Assembly (NCBI RefSeq): GCF_014647915.1
Contig: NZ_BMQC01000007.1
Span: 1-64,000 of the forward strand
Direction: 5' to 3'
DNA from: Pilimelia terevasa
GTDB lineage: Bacteria; Actinomycetota; Actinomycetes; Mycobacteriales; Micromonosporaceae
DNA: 64,000 bases
This document shows, piece by piece, positions 53,004 to 61,159 of the stretch. Both the position numbers and the translations under genes were made by a program. How positions within the stretch are numbered: position 1 is the first letter of the stretch; every line of letters begins with the position of its first letter. The notes below the pieces were generated by a model. That model had not been told where the DNA came from, made no database searches, and saw only the letters and a program-made list of their open reading frames with translations.

Positions 53004-53132
53004 GTGACCGGCTGTTCTGGTGTGACGGGTAGACCCGGTGCGGACCGGCCCGGTGGTCCGGCGGGCCGGGGCGGCGGCGCGCGGGCGGCGGCGGCCCCGC
53101 GTCCGGTGCCTGCGCGCGGGCGGGTGCGGTGA
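53004..53132 (+). CDS. Upstream ORF coupled to ygfZ
   Basis: A 42-codon frame with GTG at 53004 and a strong GAGGAGG site at 52993-52999. It follows a TACGAT box (52972-52977). Its TGA (53130-53132) overlaps the ygfZ GTG as GTGA. ygfZ has no start further upstream and no clear ribosome site, so reinitiation is likely. The peptide begins VTGCSGVTG and then is Gly/Ala/Arg/Pro-rich. Confidence 0.5.
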   Translation: MTGCSGVTGRPGADRPGGPAGRGGGARAAAAPRPVPARGRVR

Positions 53133-54241
53133 TCGCCCGGGACGGGGCGGTACCCGTCGACGCCCTCGACCCGGCCACCCCCGACCAGCCCGACCCCGCC
53201 CACCGGGCGGCGGGCGTGGGCGCGGTGGCAGCGCACTACGGCGACCCGGCCCGGGAGCAGCGGGTCCTGGAGCGCGCCGCCGGCCTGGTCGACCGGTCCC
53301 ACCGGGGCGTCCTGACGGTCACCGGGCCGGAGCGCCTGAGCTGGCTGCACAGCATCACCACCCAGCACCTGAGCGCCCTCGCCGGCCCCGCGGGCACCGA
53401 GCTGCTCGTGCTGTCGCCGAACGGGCACATCGAGGGGCACGCGTCGGTCGCCGAGCTGGACGGCACCGTGTGGCTGGACACCGAGCCCGGCGCCGCCGCC
53501 GGGCTGCTGGCGTTCCTGGAGCGGATGCGCTTCCTGACCCGGGTGCAGACCCGGGACGAGACCGCCGGGTGGGCCGTCCTGTCGCTGGTCGGCCCGGAGG
53601 CGCCGCAGGCGTCGGCGGCCCTGGGCGCGGCGCTGGCGGCACCGCCGCGGGTGGCCCCCGTGCCGGGCCCGAAGTTCCCCTCCGGCACCGTGCCGCCGAC
53701 GGCCACCAGCGCGTACCCCGTCGCGCCGCTGCCCGGGGGCGGCTTCGCCCGCCGGGGCCGGCTCGGCGTCGACCTGGTCGTACCCCGGGACCGCGTCGAC
53801 GCGGTCGCGGACACGCTCGGGGTGCCGGTGTGCGGGCTGTGGGCGTACGAGGCGGTGCGGGTCGCCGCCCGGATCGCGCGGGTCGGCCCGGACACCGACC
53901 ACCGGACGATCCCCGCCGAGGTCGACCTCGTCGGCCCGGCCGTACACCTGGACAAGGGCTGCTACCGCGGCCAGGAGACGGTCGCCCGCGTGCACAACCT
54001 GGGCCGCCCGCCGCGGCGGCTGGCGCTGCTGCACCTGGACGGGGTCGCCACCGACCAGCCGCCGGCCCCGGGCACCCCGGTGACGAACGCCGACGGCCGC
54101 GCCGTGGGCTTCGTCGGCACGGCCGTGCGCCACCACGAGTGGGGGATGGTGGCGCTCGCCGTCATCAAGCGGTCGGTGGCCGACGACGCGCCGCTGCGGG
54201 TCGGGCCGTCGGCCGCCGCGGTCGAGCCGGCCGCCGTCTGA
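53129..54241 (+). CDS. ygfZ: Folate-binding protein YgfZ
   Basis: 370 aa. It is a GcvT-like folate-binding protein with the YgfZ signature DKGCYRGQET near residue 273. Other landmarks are GVLTVTGPERLSWLHSITTQ and the GLWAYEAVRVAARI segment. The conserved Cys is needed for function in E. coli. It supports assembly or repair of certain iron-sulfur proteins with tetrahydrofolate. It lies next to pabC, so folate supply and use are neighbours. Translation is probably coupled to the short ORF before it. Confidence 0.92.
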   Translation: MIARDGAVPVDALDPATPDQPDPAHRAAGVGAVAAHYGDPAREQRVLERAAGLVDRSHRGVLTVTGPERLSWLHSITTQHLSALAGPAGTELLVLSPNGHIEGHASVAELDGTVWLDTEPGAAAGLLAFLERMRFLTRVQTRDETAGWAVLSLVGPEAPQASAALGAALAAPPRVAPVPGPKFPSGTVPPTATSAYPVAPLPGGGFARRGRLGVDLVVPRDRVDAVADTLGVPVCGLWAYEAVRVAARIARVGPDTDHRTIPAEVDLVGPAVHLDKGCYRGQETVARVHNLGRPPRRLALLHLDGVATDQPPAPGTPVTNADGRAVGFVGTAVRHHEWGMVALAVIKRSVADDAPLRVGPSAAAVEPAAV

Positions 54242-54500
54242 AGTGGACCGCCCGTTCCGGCGGGCGGGACCACCGGTGGGGTGGCGCCGGGTCGGGCCGC
54301 GGGCCGCGACACTGCCCGGTCAGCTCGCGCGCATCGGACATCCGGTCAGTTCAGGCGCGCGCCCGTTGGTCTCAGGCATCGACAGCGATACCTTCATGGC
54401 ACGCCCCGGCCCCGGCCGGTGCGGCGCGCCGGCGCAGCCGGGGCGCGGCTATTGGTGGCGGGCGCCCACTTGCCCGCACCGATGTTGGGGAGTGATGGAC

Positions 54501-55154
54501 ATGGCAGTGCGGACGACGCTCGGAATCGCCCTTGCCGCGGGTCTGCTCGCGACGGCGGGGACCGCCGTCGCCGCGGTCGGCGACGCCGGACCCGCGGTGT
54601 TCGCCGAGCCGGCGCTGACCGTGAAGGGCCTGATCGGCCACGGCGGCGCCTGCTCGGCCGACAAGCCGAAGCTCGTCGGCGTGGCCGACAACGTGGTCGC
54701 GGTGGCGATGCCCGCGATGACGGTCCGGGTCGGCCAGGTGGACAGCGGCGAGCACGTGGCCGAGGCGCGCAGTACGTGCAGCCTGAGCTTCCGGGTGGTG
54801 GTGCCCGCCGGGCAGACGGCCCTGCTGCGGCAGGCCACGTACCACGGTGTCGCCGAGCTGACCGCCGGGGCGACCGCCGTCAGCGAGATCAACTACCTGC
54901 TGCCGGGCAACGCGGGGGCGTACGTCACGACGCGCAGGCCGTTCACCGGCCCGACCGCGGGTCCGTGGTCGTACTCCGACGAGGTGGCGGCGCCGGCCGG
55001 CAAGGCACAGGGGCAGTCGGTGTCCCTGGACGTCGCGCTCTCGGCCAGGGCCGGCGCGGGGGACCCGGGGGCCAGCGTCCTGCGCTGGGCGACCGACGCC
55101 GGTGGCGCGACCATGTACCTGCGCTTCACCGTCCAGCCGGCCCGCCAGGGGTGA
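54501..55154 (+). CDS. DUF4360-like secreted protein
   Basis: 217 aa; the ATG at 54501 has GGGGAG 8 nt upstream, better than the ATG at 54495. A clear signal peptide (LGIALAAGLLATAGTAVAA) precedes a beta-rich domain. A GGAC-like first Cys, a central Ser-rich CSLSFRVVVPAGQT segment and a YHGVAELTAGATAVSEINYLL segment match DUF4360. This family is exported by actinobacteria and fungi; function is unknown. The 259 bp before it hold no gene that I can support. Confidence 0.78.
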   Translation: MAVRTTLGIALAAGLLATAGTAVAAVGDAGPAVFAEPALTVKGLIGHGGACSADKPKLVGVADNVVAVAMPAMTVRVGQVDSGEHVAEARSTCSLSFRVVVPAGQTALLRQATYHGVAELTAGATAVSEINYLLPGNAGAYVTTRRPFTGPTAGPWSYSDEVAAPAGKAQGQSVSLDVALSARAGAGDPGASVLRWATDAGGATMYLRFTVQPARQG

Positions 55155-55237
55155 GCCCGACCCGGTGGCGCCGGCCCGGACCGAACTCCCGTACCGTTCA
55201 GGCGGTCGATTCGTGATCAACTAGGTACGGTCAATAC

Positions 55238-56197
55238 ATGGGCAAAGCGTATGAGGGCGGTGCGCCGCTCGTCGAGGTCGTGCGGTCCGGCTTCGCCGAG
55301 GGCGTGCACCGGGGTTCGGTCGTGGTACTGGACGCCGCCGGGGCGGTGCTGGCCGCCGCGGGGGACACCACCGGCGCCGTCTTCCCGCGCTCGTCCAGCA
55401 AGCCGATGCAGGGCATCGGGATGCTCCGCTCCGGCCTGCGCCTGGCCGACCCGGCCGACCTGGCGCTGGTCTGCGCCAGCCACCTCGGCGAGGACTTCCA
55501 CGTGGCCCGGGTCCGCGCGCTGCTGCGCAGCGCCGGGCTGGACGAGACCGCCCTGCGCTGCCCCCCGGCCGTCCCGGGCGGCGAGGCGGCCAAGGCGGCC
55601 GTCTACGCGGCCGGCGGCGGCCGCGCGCGGATCTACATGGACTGCTCCGGCAAGCACGCCGGGATGCTGCTGACCTGCCGGGAGAACGGCTGGCCGCTGG
55701 AGGAGTACTACGACCGGGAGCACCCGCTCCAGGAGCGGATCGCCCTGACGATCGAGGAGTTCACCGGCGAATACCCGGCCGCCACGGGCGTGGACGGGTG
55801 CGGGGCGCCGGTCCTGGCGGTGTCGCTGACGGCGCTGGCGCGGGCGTACCTGCGGATCGTGCACGGCGAGCCGGGCACCGTGGAGCGGCGGGTGGCCGAC
55901 GCGATGCGCGCGCACCCGGAGCTGGTCGCCGGTACCGGGGCGGAGGACACCGCCTTCATGAGCGGCGTACCGGGCCTGCTGTGCAAGGTCGGCGCGGAGG
56001 CCGTCTGGGTCGCGGCGGTACCGGAGGTCGGCGCGGTCGCCATGAAGATCGACGACGGCGGGGCGCGGGCGCGGCCGCCGGTGCTGGTGTCCGCCCTGCG
56101 CCGGCTCGGGATCGGCGGCGAGGTCCTGGACCGGTACGCCGAGCCGCCGCTGACCGGCGGCGCCGCGGTGGTCGGCGCCCTGCGCCCCCTGTGGTGA
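55238..56197 (+). CDS. L-asparaginase of the Rhizobium etli (thermolabile) type
   Basis: 319 aa; TACGGT (55226-55231) ends 6 nt before the ATG. The family marks are PRSSSKPMQGIGML (catalytic SSK), CASHLGEDFH, YMDCSGKHAGMLLTC and VDGCGAPVLAVSL. It hydrolyses asparagine to aspartate and ammonia in the cytosol and belongs to a family unrelated to E. coli AnsA/B. Structure work on the R. etli enzyme shows a zinc site using Cys and Lys of these motifs. Confidence 0.9.
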   Translation: MGKAYEGGAPLVEVVRSGFAEGVHRGSVVVLDAAGAVLAAAGDTTGAVFPRSSSKPMQGIGMLRSGLRLADPADLALVCASHLGEDFHVARVRALLRSAGLDETALRCPPAVPGGEAAKAAVYAAGGGRARIYMDCSGKHAGMLLTCRENGWPLEEYYDREHPLQERIALTIEEFTGEYPAATGVDGCGAPVLAVSLTALARAYLRIVHGEPGTVERRVADAMRAHPELVAGTGAEDTAFMSGVPGLLCKVGAEAVWVAAVPEVGAVAMKIDDGGARARPPVLVSALRRLGIGGEVLDRYAEPPLTGGAAVVGALRPLW

Positions 56198-56241
56198 CTC
56201 CTGAGGCCGGCGGGGCGCCCGTGACGGGTGTCGCTAACTTT

Positions 56242-56260
56242 TGCAAGCGTTCTGCTTGCA
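56242..56260. promoter_or_regulatory. Palindromic operator before the XRE-family gene
   Basis: TGCAAGC (56242-56248) and GCTTGCA (56254-56260) pair perfectly around a 5-bp spacer, and an outer GCTA/TAGC pair (56233-56236, 56265-56268) extends the symmetry. It lies 19 bp upstream of the TAGCGT -10-like box (56279-56284), where -35 would be. Autorepression by the adjacent regulator is likely. Confidence 0.65.
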
Positions 56261-56291
56261 GGTGCTAGCGGCCGGGACTAGCGTCGGCACC

Positions 56292-56714
56292 GTGACCGAC
56301 GCCAACGACCCGCCCCGCGACATCGGCGAGTTCATCCGGGACCTGCGGCGCAACGCCCGGATCTCCCTGCGCCAGCTCGCCCAGCAGGCCGGCGTCAGCA
56401 ACCCGTACCTCAGCCAGATCGAGCGCGGGCTGCGCAAGCCGAGCGCCGAGGTGCTCCAGCAACTGGCCGGCGCGCTGCGCGTGTCGACCCCGCTGATGTA
56501 CCTGCGGGCCGGCCTGCTCGACGGCCGGCACGACGGCGGCGTCCTCGCCGCGGTCGCCGCCGACCCCGACCTGAGTACCGCCCAGAAGCAGTCCCTGACC
56601 CAGATCTACGAGACGTTCCGCCGGGAGAACGCGCGCCAGCGCGACTCCGGCGAGGCGCCCGCACCGCCCGCACCGCCCACGCCAGCCGCCAGCATCCAGG
56701 AGGAGCAGACATGA
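56292..56714 (+). CDS. XRE-family transcriptional regulator
   Basis: 140 aa; TAGCGT ends 7 nt before the GTG at 56292. An N-terminal Cro/C1 helix-turn-helix is clear: IGEFIRDLRRNARISLRQLAQQAGVSNPYLSQIERGLRKPS. A helical C-terminus and a Pro-rich tail follow. Its stop overlaps the HbhA-like start (ATGA). The same pair (Rv0474-Rv0475 hbhA) exists in mycobacteria, which supports the call and the operon. Confidence 0.92.
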   Translation: MTDANDPPRDIGEFIRDLRRNARISLRQLAQQAGVSNPYLSQIERGLRKPSAEVLQQLAGALRVSTPLMYLRAGLLDGRHDGGVLAAVAADPDLSTAQKQSLTQIYETFRRENARQRDSGEAPAPPAPPTPAASIQEEQT

Positions 56715-57070
56715 GCACCGACACCCGCAACCGTATGCCGAACCCGCTGTACGCCGCCGCCGGCGCCGGGGACCTGGCCTTCCAGCAACTGCGCAAGCGC
56801 CTGCCGGCCGCCGTCGACGGGATCCGCGACCGGGCCACCACCCTGCGCGCGCGGTCCGGGGACCTGGACCACCTGCGCGCCGAGGCGCGGACCGCGTTCG
56901 CCACCGCCACGGTCCGGGCCGGCGAGATCTACCGCGACCTCGTCGTCCGCGGCGAGCGCGTCGTCGGCCACGTCGACACCACGCCGGGGAAGGCCACCGG
57001 CGTGGCGACCGTCCGCCCGGTCCGCCGCCCGCGCGGCGGCGCCGCGGCGTCGACCCCGACCGGCCGCTGA
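56711..57070 (+). CDS. HbhA-like helical protein
   Basis: 119 aa, helical through residue ~95, with the N-terminal NPLYAAAGAGDLAFQQLRKRLP segment like mycobacterial heparin-binding hemagglutinin. The C-terminal tail has Arg/Pro/Lys patches (RPVRRPRGGAAAS) but not the Lys-rich heparin-binding repeats. It starts 4 bp before the regulator stop. A role at the membrane or in adhesion is only inferred. Confidence 0.8.
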   Translation: MSTDTRNRMPNPLYAAAGAGDLAFQQLRKRLPAAVDGIRDRATTLRARSGDLDHLRAEARTAFATATVRAGEIYRDLVVRGERVVGHVDTTPGKATGVATVRPVRRPRGGAAASTPTGR

Positions 57071-57135
57071 GGCGGCCGCGCCCGGCTGGGGTGTGCGGCC
57101 GGCACACCCCGCCGCGGGCGGCCTAAGCTGGGGTC

Positions 57136-57462
57136 ATGGCCCTTTCCGCGCCGCTCTTCTACCAGACGGTCGTCCTCGTGCTCGACCTCGTCGTCGGGCT
57201 GATCGCCTTCGGGCTCACCGTCGTGTCCTTCGGGCACTGCCTGATCCAGCGGGCGGACGCGTTCACCGCCATCGGCACCCTGCCCAAGCCGGGCTGGCTC
57301 GCGCTGCTCGGCGGCACGGCGCTGCTCGGCCTGGTGCACATCGTCTACAGCCTGCCGTTCGGTCTGCTCGTCCAGATGATCGGCGCCGCCGCCGGCCTCA
57401 TCTACCTGCTGGACGTCCGGGCCGGCCTGCGCGGGCTCACCGACGGCCGAGGCGGCTGGTGA
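57136..57462 (+). CDS. DUF2516-family membrane protein
   Basis: 108 aa; TAAGCT (57124-57129) ends 6 nt before the ATG. Three transmembrane helices with the DUF2516 pattern (SFGHCLIQRADAF, LPKPGWLALLGG, HIVYSLPF). It is found next to hbhA across actinobacteria (compare Rv0476). Function unknown. Its stop overlaps the next gene (GTGA). Confidence 0.9.
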   Translation: MALSAPLFYQTVVLVLDLVVGLIAFGLTVVSFGHCLIQRADAFTAIGTLPKPGWLALLGGTALLGLVHIVYSLPFGLLVQMIGAAAGLIYLLDVRAGLRGLTDGRGGW

Positions 57463-58346
57463 GGGATTTCCGCTGGCCGCCGCCGCCCGAGGGCGGCCCC
57501 CGGATCTCGGGACCGGGGCCGACCGCGCCGCGCAGCGGCCGCCCCACCCTGCCGCAGCCGCCGACGACCGTGGTGCGCACGCCGCACGGCGTCGCGCTGG
57601 AGCGGCTCACCACCGGCGCCGGCGCGCCCGTCACGGTCTTCGCCCACGGCCTGGGCAACGGCATCGCCGAGACCCGGCCGCTGGCCAGCGGCGTCGCGGG
57701 CCGGCGCGAGTTCTTCCACTTCCGCGGCCACGGGCGCTCGGCGTCCCCGCCCGGCCCCTGGACGTACGCCGACCTCGCCCGGGACCTGCGGGCCGTCGCC
57801 GACCTGACCGGCGCCACCCGGGCCGTCGGGGTCAGCCTCGGCGCCGGGGCGCTCACCCGGGTCCTGGCCGAGAGCCCCGAGCGGTTCACGCACGCGGTGT
57901 TCTTCCTGCCCGCGGTCCTCGACCGGCCGCGCGGCCCGGTGGCCCGCGCGCGGCTGGACGCGCTGCTGGCCGCCATCGAGTCCGGCGACCCCGCCGCGAT
58001 CGCCGACGCCGTCGCCGTCGACATCCCGGCCGCGGTGCGCCACACGCCGGCCGGCTGGGCGTACCTGCGGCAGCGGGTCGAGCAGCTCGGCGGCGAGGGG
58101 CTGGCCCCGGCGCTCGCCGCGCTGCCCGGGGAGGTGGCCCTCGCCGACCGCGCCGCGCTGGCCCGCGCGGCCGCCCGGTGCCTGGTGATCGGCGCGCAGG
58201 GCGACGACCTGCACCCGGTCGCGGTGGCCGAGGAGCTGGCCGCGGCCCTGCCGGACGCGGCCCTGCACGTGTACGAGCGGCCCGGCGTGCTCTGGACGGC
58301 CCGCGCCGACCTGCGCGAACGGATCTCGCGCTTCCTCAACGACTGA
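57459..58346 (+). CDS. Alpha/beta hydrolase
   Basis: 295 aa from a GTG overlapping the DUF2516 stop. An alpha/beta-hydrolase fold with oxyanion motif VFAHGLGNG, the nucleophile elbow GVSLGAGA (Ser), and a late Asp in GAQGDDLHPV. The catalytic His may be in the VYERPGVLW region but is not obvious, since the usual His is missing at the end. An esterase or lipase-like role is inferred. Confidence 0.82.
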   Translation: MRDFRWPPPPEGGPRISGPGPTAPRSGRPTLPQPPTTVVRTPHGVALERLTTGAGAPVTVFAHGLGNGIAETRPLASGVAGRREFFHFRGHGRSASPPGPWTYADLARDLRAVADLTGATRAVGVSLGAGALTRVLAESPERFTHAVFFLPAVLDRPRGPVARARLDALLAAIESGDPAAIADAVAVDIPAAVRHTPAGWAYLRQRVEQLGGEGLAPALAALPGEVALADRAALARAAARCLVIGAQGDDLHPVAVAEELAAALPDAALHVYERPGVLWTARADLRERISRFLND

Positions 58347-58375
58347 CGCCGACGCGCGGGCACCCGGCCCGGCGG

Positions 58376-59143
58376 TCAGCCGGTGCGCAGGGCGGTCAGC
58401 AGGGCGGGGTCGCCCGCGCGGGCCAGGGCGTCGAACGGGATCCGGCCCCACAGCGCCAACTGCAGGTCGCTGGCCGTACCGACGGCGTGGGCGGTCTCGT
58501 GGTGCGCCTCGTCGTCGTCCAGGAGCGTGTCGGTGTCCAGCAGCGCGACGTTCTCGTCGCGCAGCCGCACGTACCACTCGGTCTCCAGGTCCGTCGCCGA
58601 CAGTCGGACCACTCCGGTACGCGGCTGCGGCGCGAACCGGCGGCCCGCCGGCAGCCAGGTGTCGAGCACCTCGGTGACCCCGTCGGCGGCGAGCTTGGCC
58701 TCGATCGGGGTCGGGGTGCCGACCGCGGCCTGGGCGTCCCAGCGGTGTACGGCCGCCTCGTGGGCCGCCCGCCGGAACCAGAAGGCGGCGGTCTTGGTCT
58801 GCGGCGCCCAGTTCCAGGCGGGCATCCCCGGGTCGAGGTGTTCGAGGGTGGCCAGCAGCAGGTCGTGCCGCTCGGCGCACCACTGCGCGGTCCGCGGCCA
58901 GGGCGGGATCTCGACCGCGTGCGCGGCGACCGGCTCGGGGGCGGCGATGACGCCGCGGTCGACGTGGCCGCGGATCCAGGAGTACGCGCCGCCGAGGTGC
59001 GCGGTCAGGCTCTCGACCGTCCACCCGGGACAGCTCGGTACCGGGGCGTCCGCCCGCGCCTGGGCGACCGCCCCGTCGAAGGCGGCCCCCTCCTGGCGCA
59101 GCGCGCCCAGCCAGAAATCCCTGCCGCCGATGACCCGGTGCAT
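58376..59143 (-). CDS. Maleylpyruvate-isomerase-family (mycothiol-dependent DinB-like) protein
   Basis: 255 aa from the ATG at 59143, preceded by GAGGGGG on the minus strand. The N-terminal DinB-like helical domain has CPGWTVESLTAHLGGAYSWI and RRAAHEAAVHRWDAQAA, which carry the His residues that bind metal in mycothiol-dependent maleylpyruvate isomerase. The C-terminal MDMPI domain has ALWGRIPFD. Substrate unknown; thiol cofactor would be mycothiol. Confidence 0.87.
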   Translation of the reverse strand: MHRVIGGRDFWLGALRQEGAAFDGAVAQARADAPVPSCPGWTVESLTAHLGGAYSWIRGHVDRGVIAAPEPVAAHAVEIPPWPRTAQWCAERHDLLLATLEHLDPGMPAWNWAPQTKTAAFWFRRAAHEAAVHRWDAQAAVGTPTPIEAKLAADGVTEVLDTWLPAGRRFAPQPRTGVVRLSATDLETEWYVRLRDENVALLDTDTLLDDDEAHHETAHAVGTASDLQLALWGRIPFDALARAGDPALLTALRTG

Positions 59144-59248
59144 CCGGAACCCCCTCGCCGTTCGCTCGCCGGCCGGCCGGGCCGCGCGGGCCGCCGCCCC
59201 GGGCGGGGCGGCGCCCGGAGGCGGTGCGGCCGGCCCTAGGGTGGTGGC

Positions 59249-60310
59249 GTGTCCGACGATAACGCCGATGTGCCGGCGACGGCGGGTGTGCCGCTCGCCG
59301 CGCACACCACCTTGCGCCTGGGTGGTCCCGCGCGCGAGTTGGTTATCGCCTCAAATGATGACGAAATCATCCAGAGTTGCCGGCAAAATTCCCCCGCTCT
59401 CATCCTTGCCGGCGGCAGCAACGTCGTGATCGGTGACGCCGGGGTCGCCGGCCGGGTACTGCTGGTGCGCAGCCGCGGGATCGCCGCGGAGCCGGCGGGC
59501 GACGGCCACGTCCGGGTGACGGCCGCGGCCGGCGAGCCCTGGGACGACCTGGTGGCGGCGACCGTCGCCGCCGGGTACCGGGGGCTGGAGTGCCTGTCCG
59601 GCATCCCGGGCAGCACCGGCGCCACCCCGATCCAGAACGTCGGCGCGTACGGCCAGGAGGTGGCCGGGACCGTCGCGGGCGTGCGGGTGTACGACCGGGC
59701 CGCCGACGAGGTCCGCACGCTCGACCCGGCCGCGTGCGGCTTCGGGTACCGGCACTCGGTCTTCAAGCGGCACGACCGGTACGTCGTGCTGGGAGTGGCC
59801 TTCCGGCTGCGGGTCTCGGGGCTGTCGGCGCCGTTGCGGTACGCGGAGCTGGCCGCCGCCCTCGGCGTCGCCCCGGGCGGGTCGGCGCCGCTGGCGGACG
59901 TCCGGGCGGCGGTGCTGGCGCTGCGCGCGGGCAAGGGGATGGTGCTCGACCCGGCCGACCGGGACACGTACTCCGTCGGCTCCTTCTTCATGAACCCGGT
60001 GCTCGACGCCACGGCGTACGCCGCCCTGGCCGCCCGCTGCCCCGACGGCGCGCCCCGCGGCTGGCCCGGCGCCGACGGCGCCGTGAAGCTGAGCGCCGCC
60101 TGGCTGATCGAGCGGGCCGGGTACGCCCGGGGGTACACCCGCGGCGGCGGTGTCGCGGTGTCGGGCAAGCACACCCTGGCCCTCACCCACCGCGGCGGCG
60201 GCAGCACCGCGGCGCTGCTGGACCTGGCCGCGGACATCCGCGCGGGCGTCCAGGACCGCTTCGGCGTCCGCCTCGACCCCGAGCCGGTCCTGGTCAACTG
60301 CGCCCTGTGA
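59249..60310 (+). CDS. murB: UDP-N-acetylenolpyruvoylglucosamine reductase
   Basis: 353 aa; TAGGGT (59237-59242) ends 6 nt before the GTG at 59249. FAD-binding motifs are AGGSNVVIGDAG and SGIPGSTGATPIQNVGAYGQEV; the catalytic Ser lies in TYSVGSFFMNP. It reduces UDP-GlcNAc-enolpyruvate to UDP-MurNAc for peptidoglycan. A ~60-bp segment near 59341-59400 is only 50% GC with unusual codons. The protein reads through it without a break. Confidence 0.96.
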   Translation: MSDDNADVPATAGVPLAAHTTLRLGGPARELVIASNDDEIIQSCRQNSPALILAGGSNVVIGDAGVAGRVLLVRSRGIAAEPAGDGHVRVTAAAGEPWDDLVAATVAAGYRGLECLSGIPGSTGATPIQNVGAYGQEVAGTVAGVRVYDRAADEVRTLDPAACGFGYRHSVFKRHDRYVVLGVAFRLRVSGLSAPLRYAELAAALGVAPGGSAPLADVRAAVLALRAGKGMVLDPADRDTYSVGSFFMNPVLDATAYAALAARCPDGAPRGWPGADGAVKLSAAWLIERAGYARGYTRGGGVAVSGKHTLALTHRGGGSTAALLDLAADIRAGVQDRFGVRLDPEPVLVNCAL

Positions 60311-60323
60311 CCCGGCCCCGGCG

Positions 60324-60341
60324 CCGCGGGGAACACCGCGG
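60324..60341. terminator. Hairpin between murB and the methyltransferase gene
   Basis: CCGCGG (60324-60329), loop GGAACA, CCGCGG (60336-60341), between convergent stops. Short but plausible as a bidirectional terminator. Confidence 0.4.
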
Positions 60342-60364
60342 TCAGGTCGCGCGGACCGCCGCGG

Positions 60365-61159
60365 TCAGTCGCGCGGCGACGGGTCCACGACGGACCACGG
60401 GACCGTGACCACGCCGCGCCGGTGCTCGGCCGCCCGGGAGAGCAGCGGCACCGACCCGGCGAGCGCGGCCACCGCCTGCCGCCAGCGCTGGCGCGGCCCG
60501 AACGCCGCGTAGGGCGCGGCCACGCGCCAGGCGTCGTCCAGCGTGGACAGCAGCCGGTGCACGCCCTGCCCCGGCACGTTGTGGTGGATCAGCGCCTTGG
60601 GCAGCCGCTCGGCCAGCGTCGCCGGCCGGTCGAGGTGGCGCAGCCGCACCGCCAGCGTCAGCGACGCCGGCCGGCCCCCGACCACCGCGACCCAGGTGGC
60701 GTACCGGCCCAGCTCGTCGCACGTGCCCTCGACCAGCAGCCCGCCGGGCGCCTGCGCCGCGGACACCGCCGCCCACGCCCCGGCCACCGCCGACTCGGGG
60801 TACTGGCGCAGCACGTTCGCGGCCCGGACCAGCACCGGCCGCAGCCCGGCCAGCTCGAACCCGCCCCGCCGGAACTCCAGCCCCGGCGGGTCCGCCGCGT
60901 GCGCCGCCTCGGCCACCCGCGCCGGGTCGATCTCCAGCCCGACCACCCGCACATCCGGCCGGACCGCCGCCAGCCGCGCGCGCAGCTCCACGGTCGTCAC
61001 CGGCGACCCCCCGTACCCGAGGTCGACCACCAGCGGGTCGGCCGCGTCCGCCAGCAGCCGGGCGCACCGGGCGGCGAGCCAGCCGTCGATCGCGCGCAGC
61101 CGCTGCGGGCCGGTGGTACCGCGGGTGACCACCCCCCGCGGCCGGGGCGGGCGGCTCAC
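60365..61159 (-). CDS. Class I SAM-dependent methyltransferase-like protein
   Basis: 264 aa from a GTG overlapping the SDR stop (GTGA), so it is the second gene of an operon. A Rossmann fold with DLGYGGSPVTTVELRARL (SAM-binding glycine loop), VVGLEIDPARV (acidic residue that holds the ribose) and VLVRAANVLRQYPE. The C-terminus has a large GRPASLTLAVRLRHLDRPATLAERLPKALIHHNVPG region. It is known in actinobacteria as an uncharacterised methyltransferase; substrate unknown. Confidence 0.8.
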   Translation of the reverse strand: MSRPPRPRGVVTRGTTGPQRLRAIDGWLAARCARLLADAADPLVVDLGYGGSPVTTVELRARLAAVRPDVRVVGLEIDPARVAEAAHAADPPGLEFRRGGFELAGLRPVLVRAANVLRQYPESAVAGAWAAVSAAQAPGGLLVEGTCDELGRYATWVAVVGGRPASLTLAVRLRHLDRPATLAERLPKALIHHNVPGQGVHRLLSTLDDAWRVAAPYAAFGPRQRWRQAVAALAGSVPLLSRAAEHRRGVVTVPWSVVDPSPRD

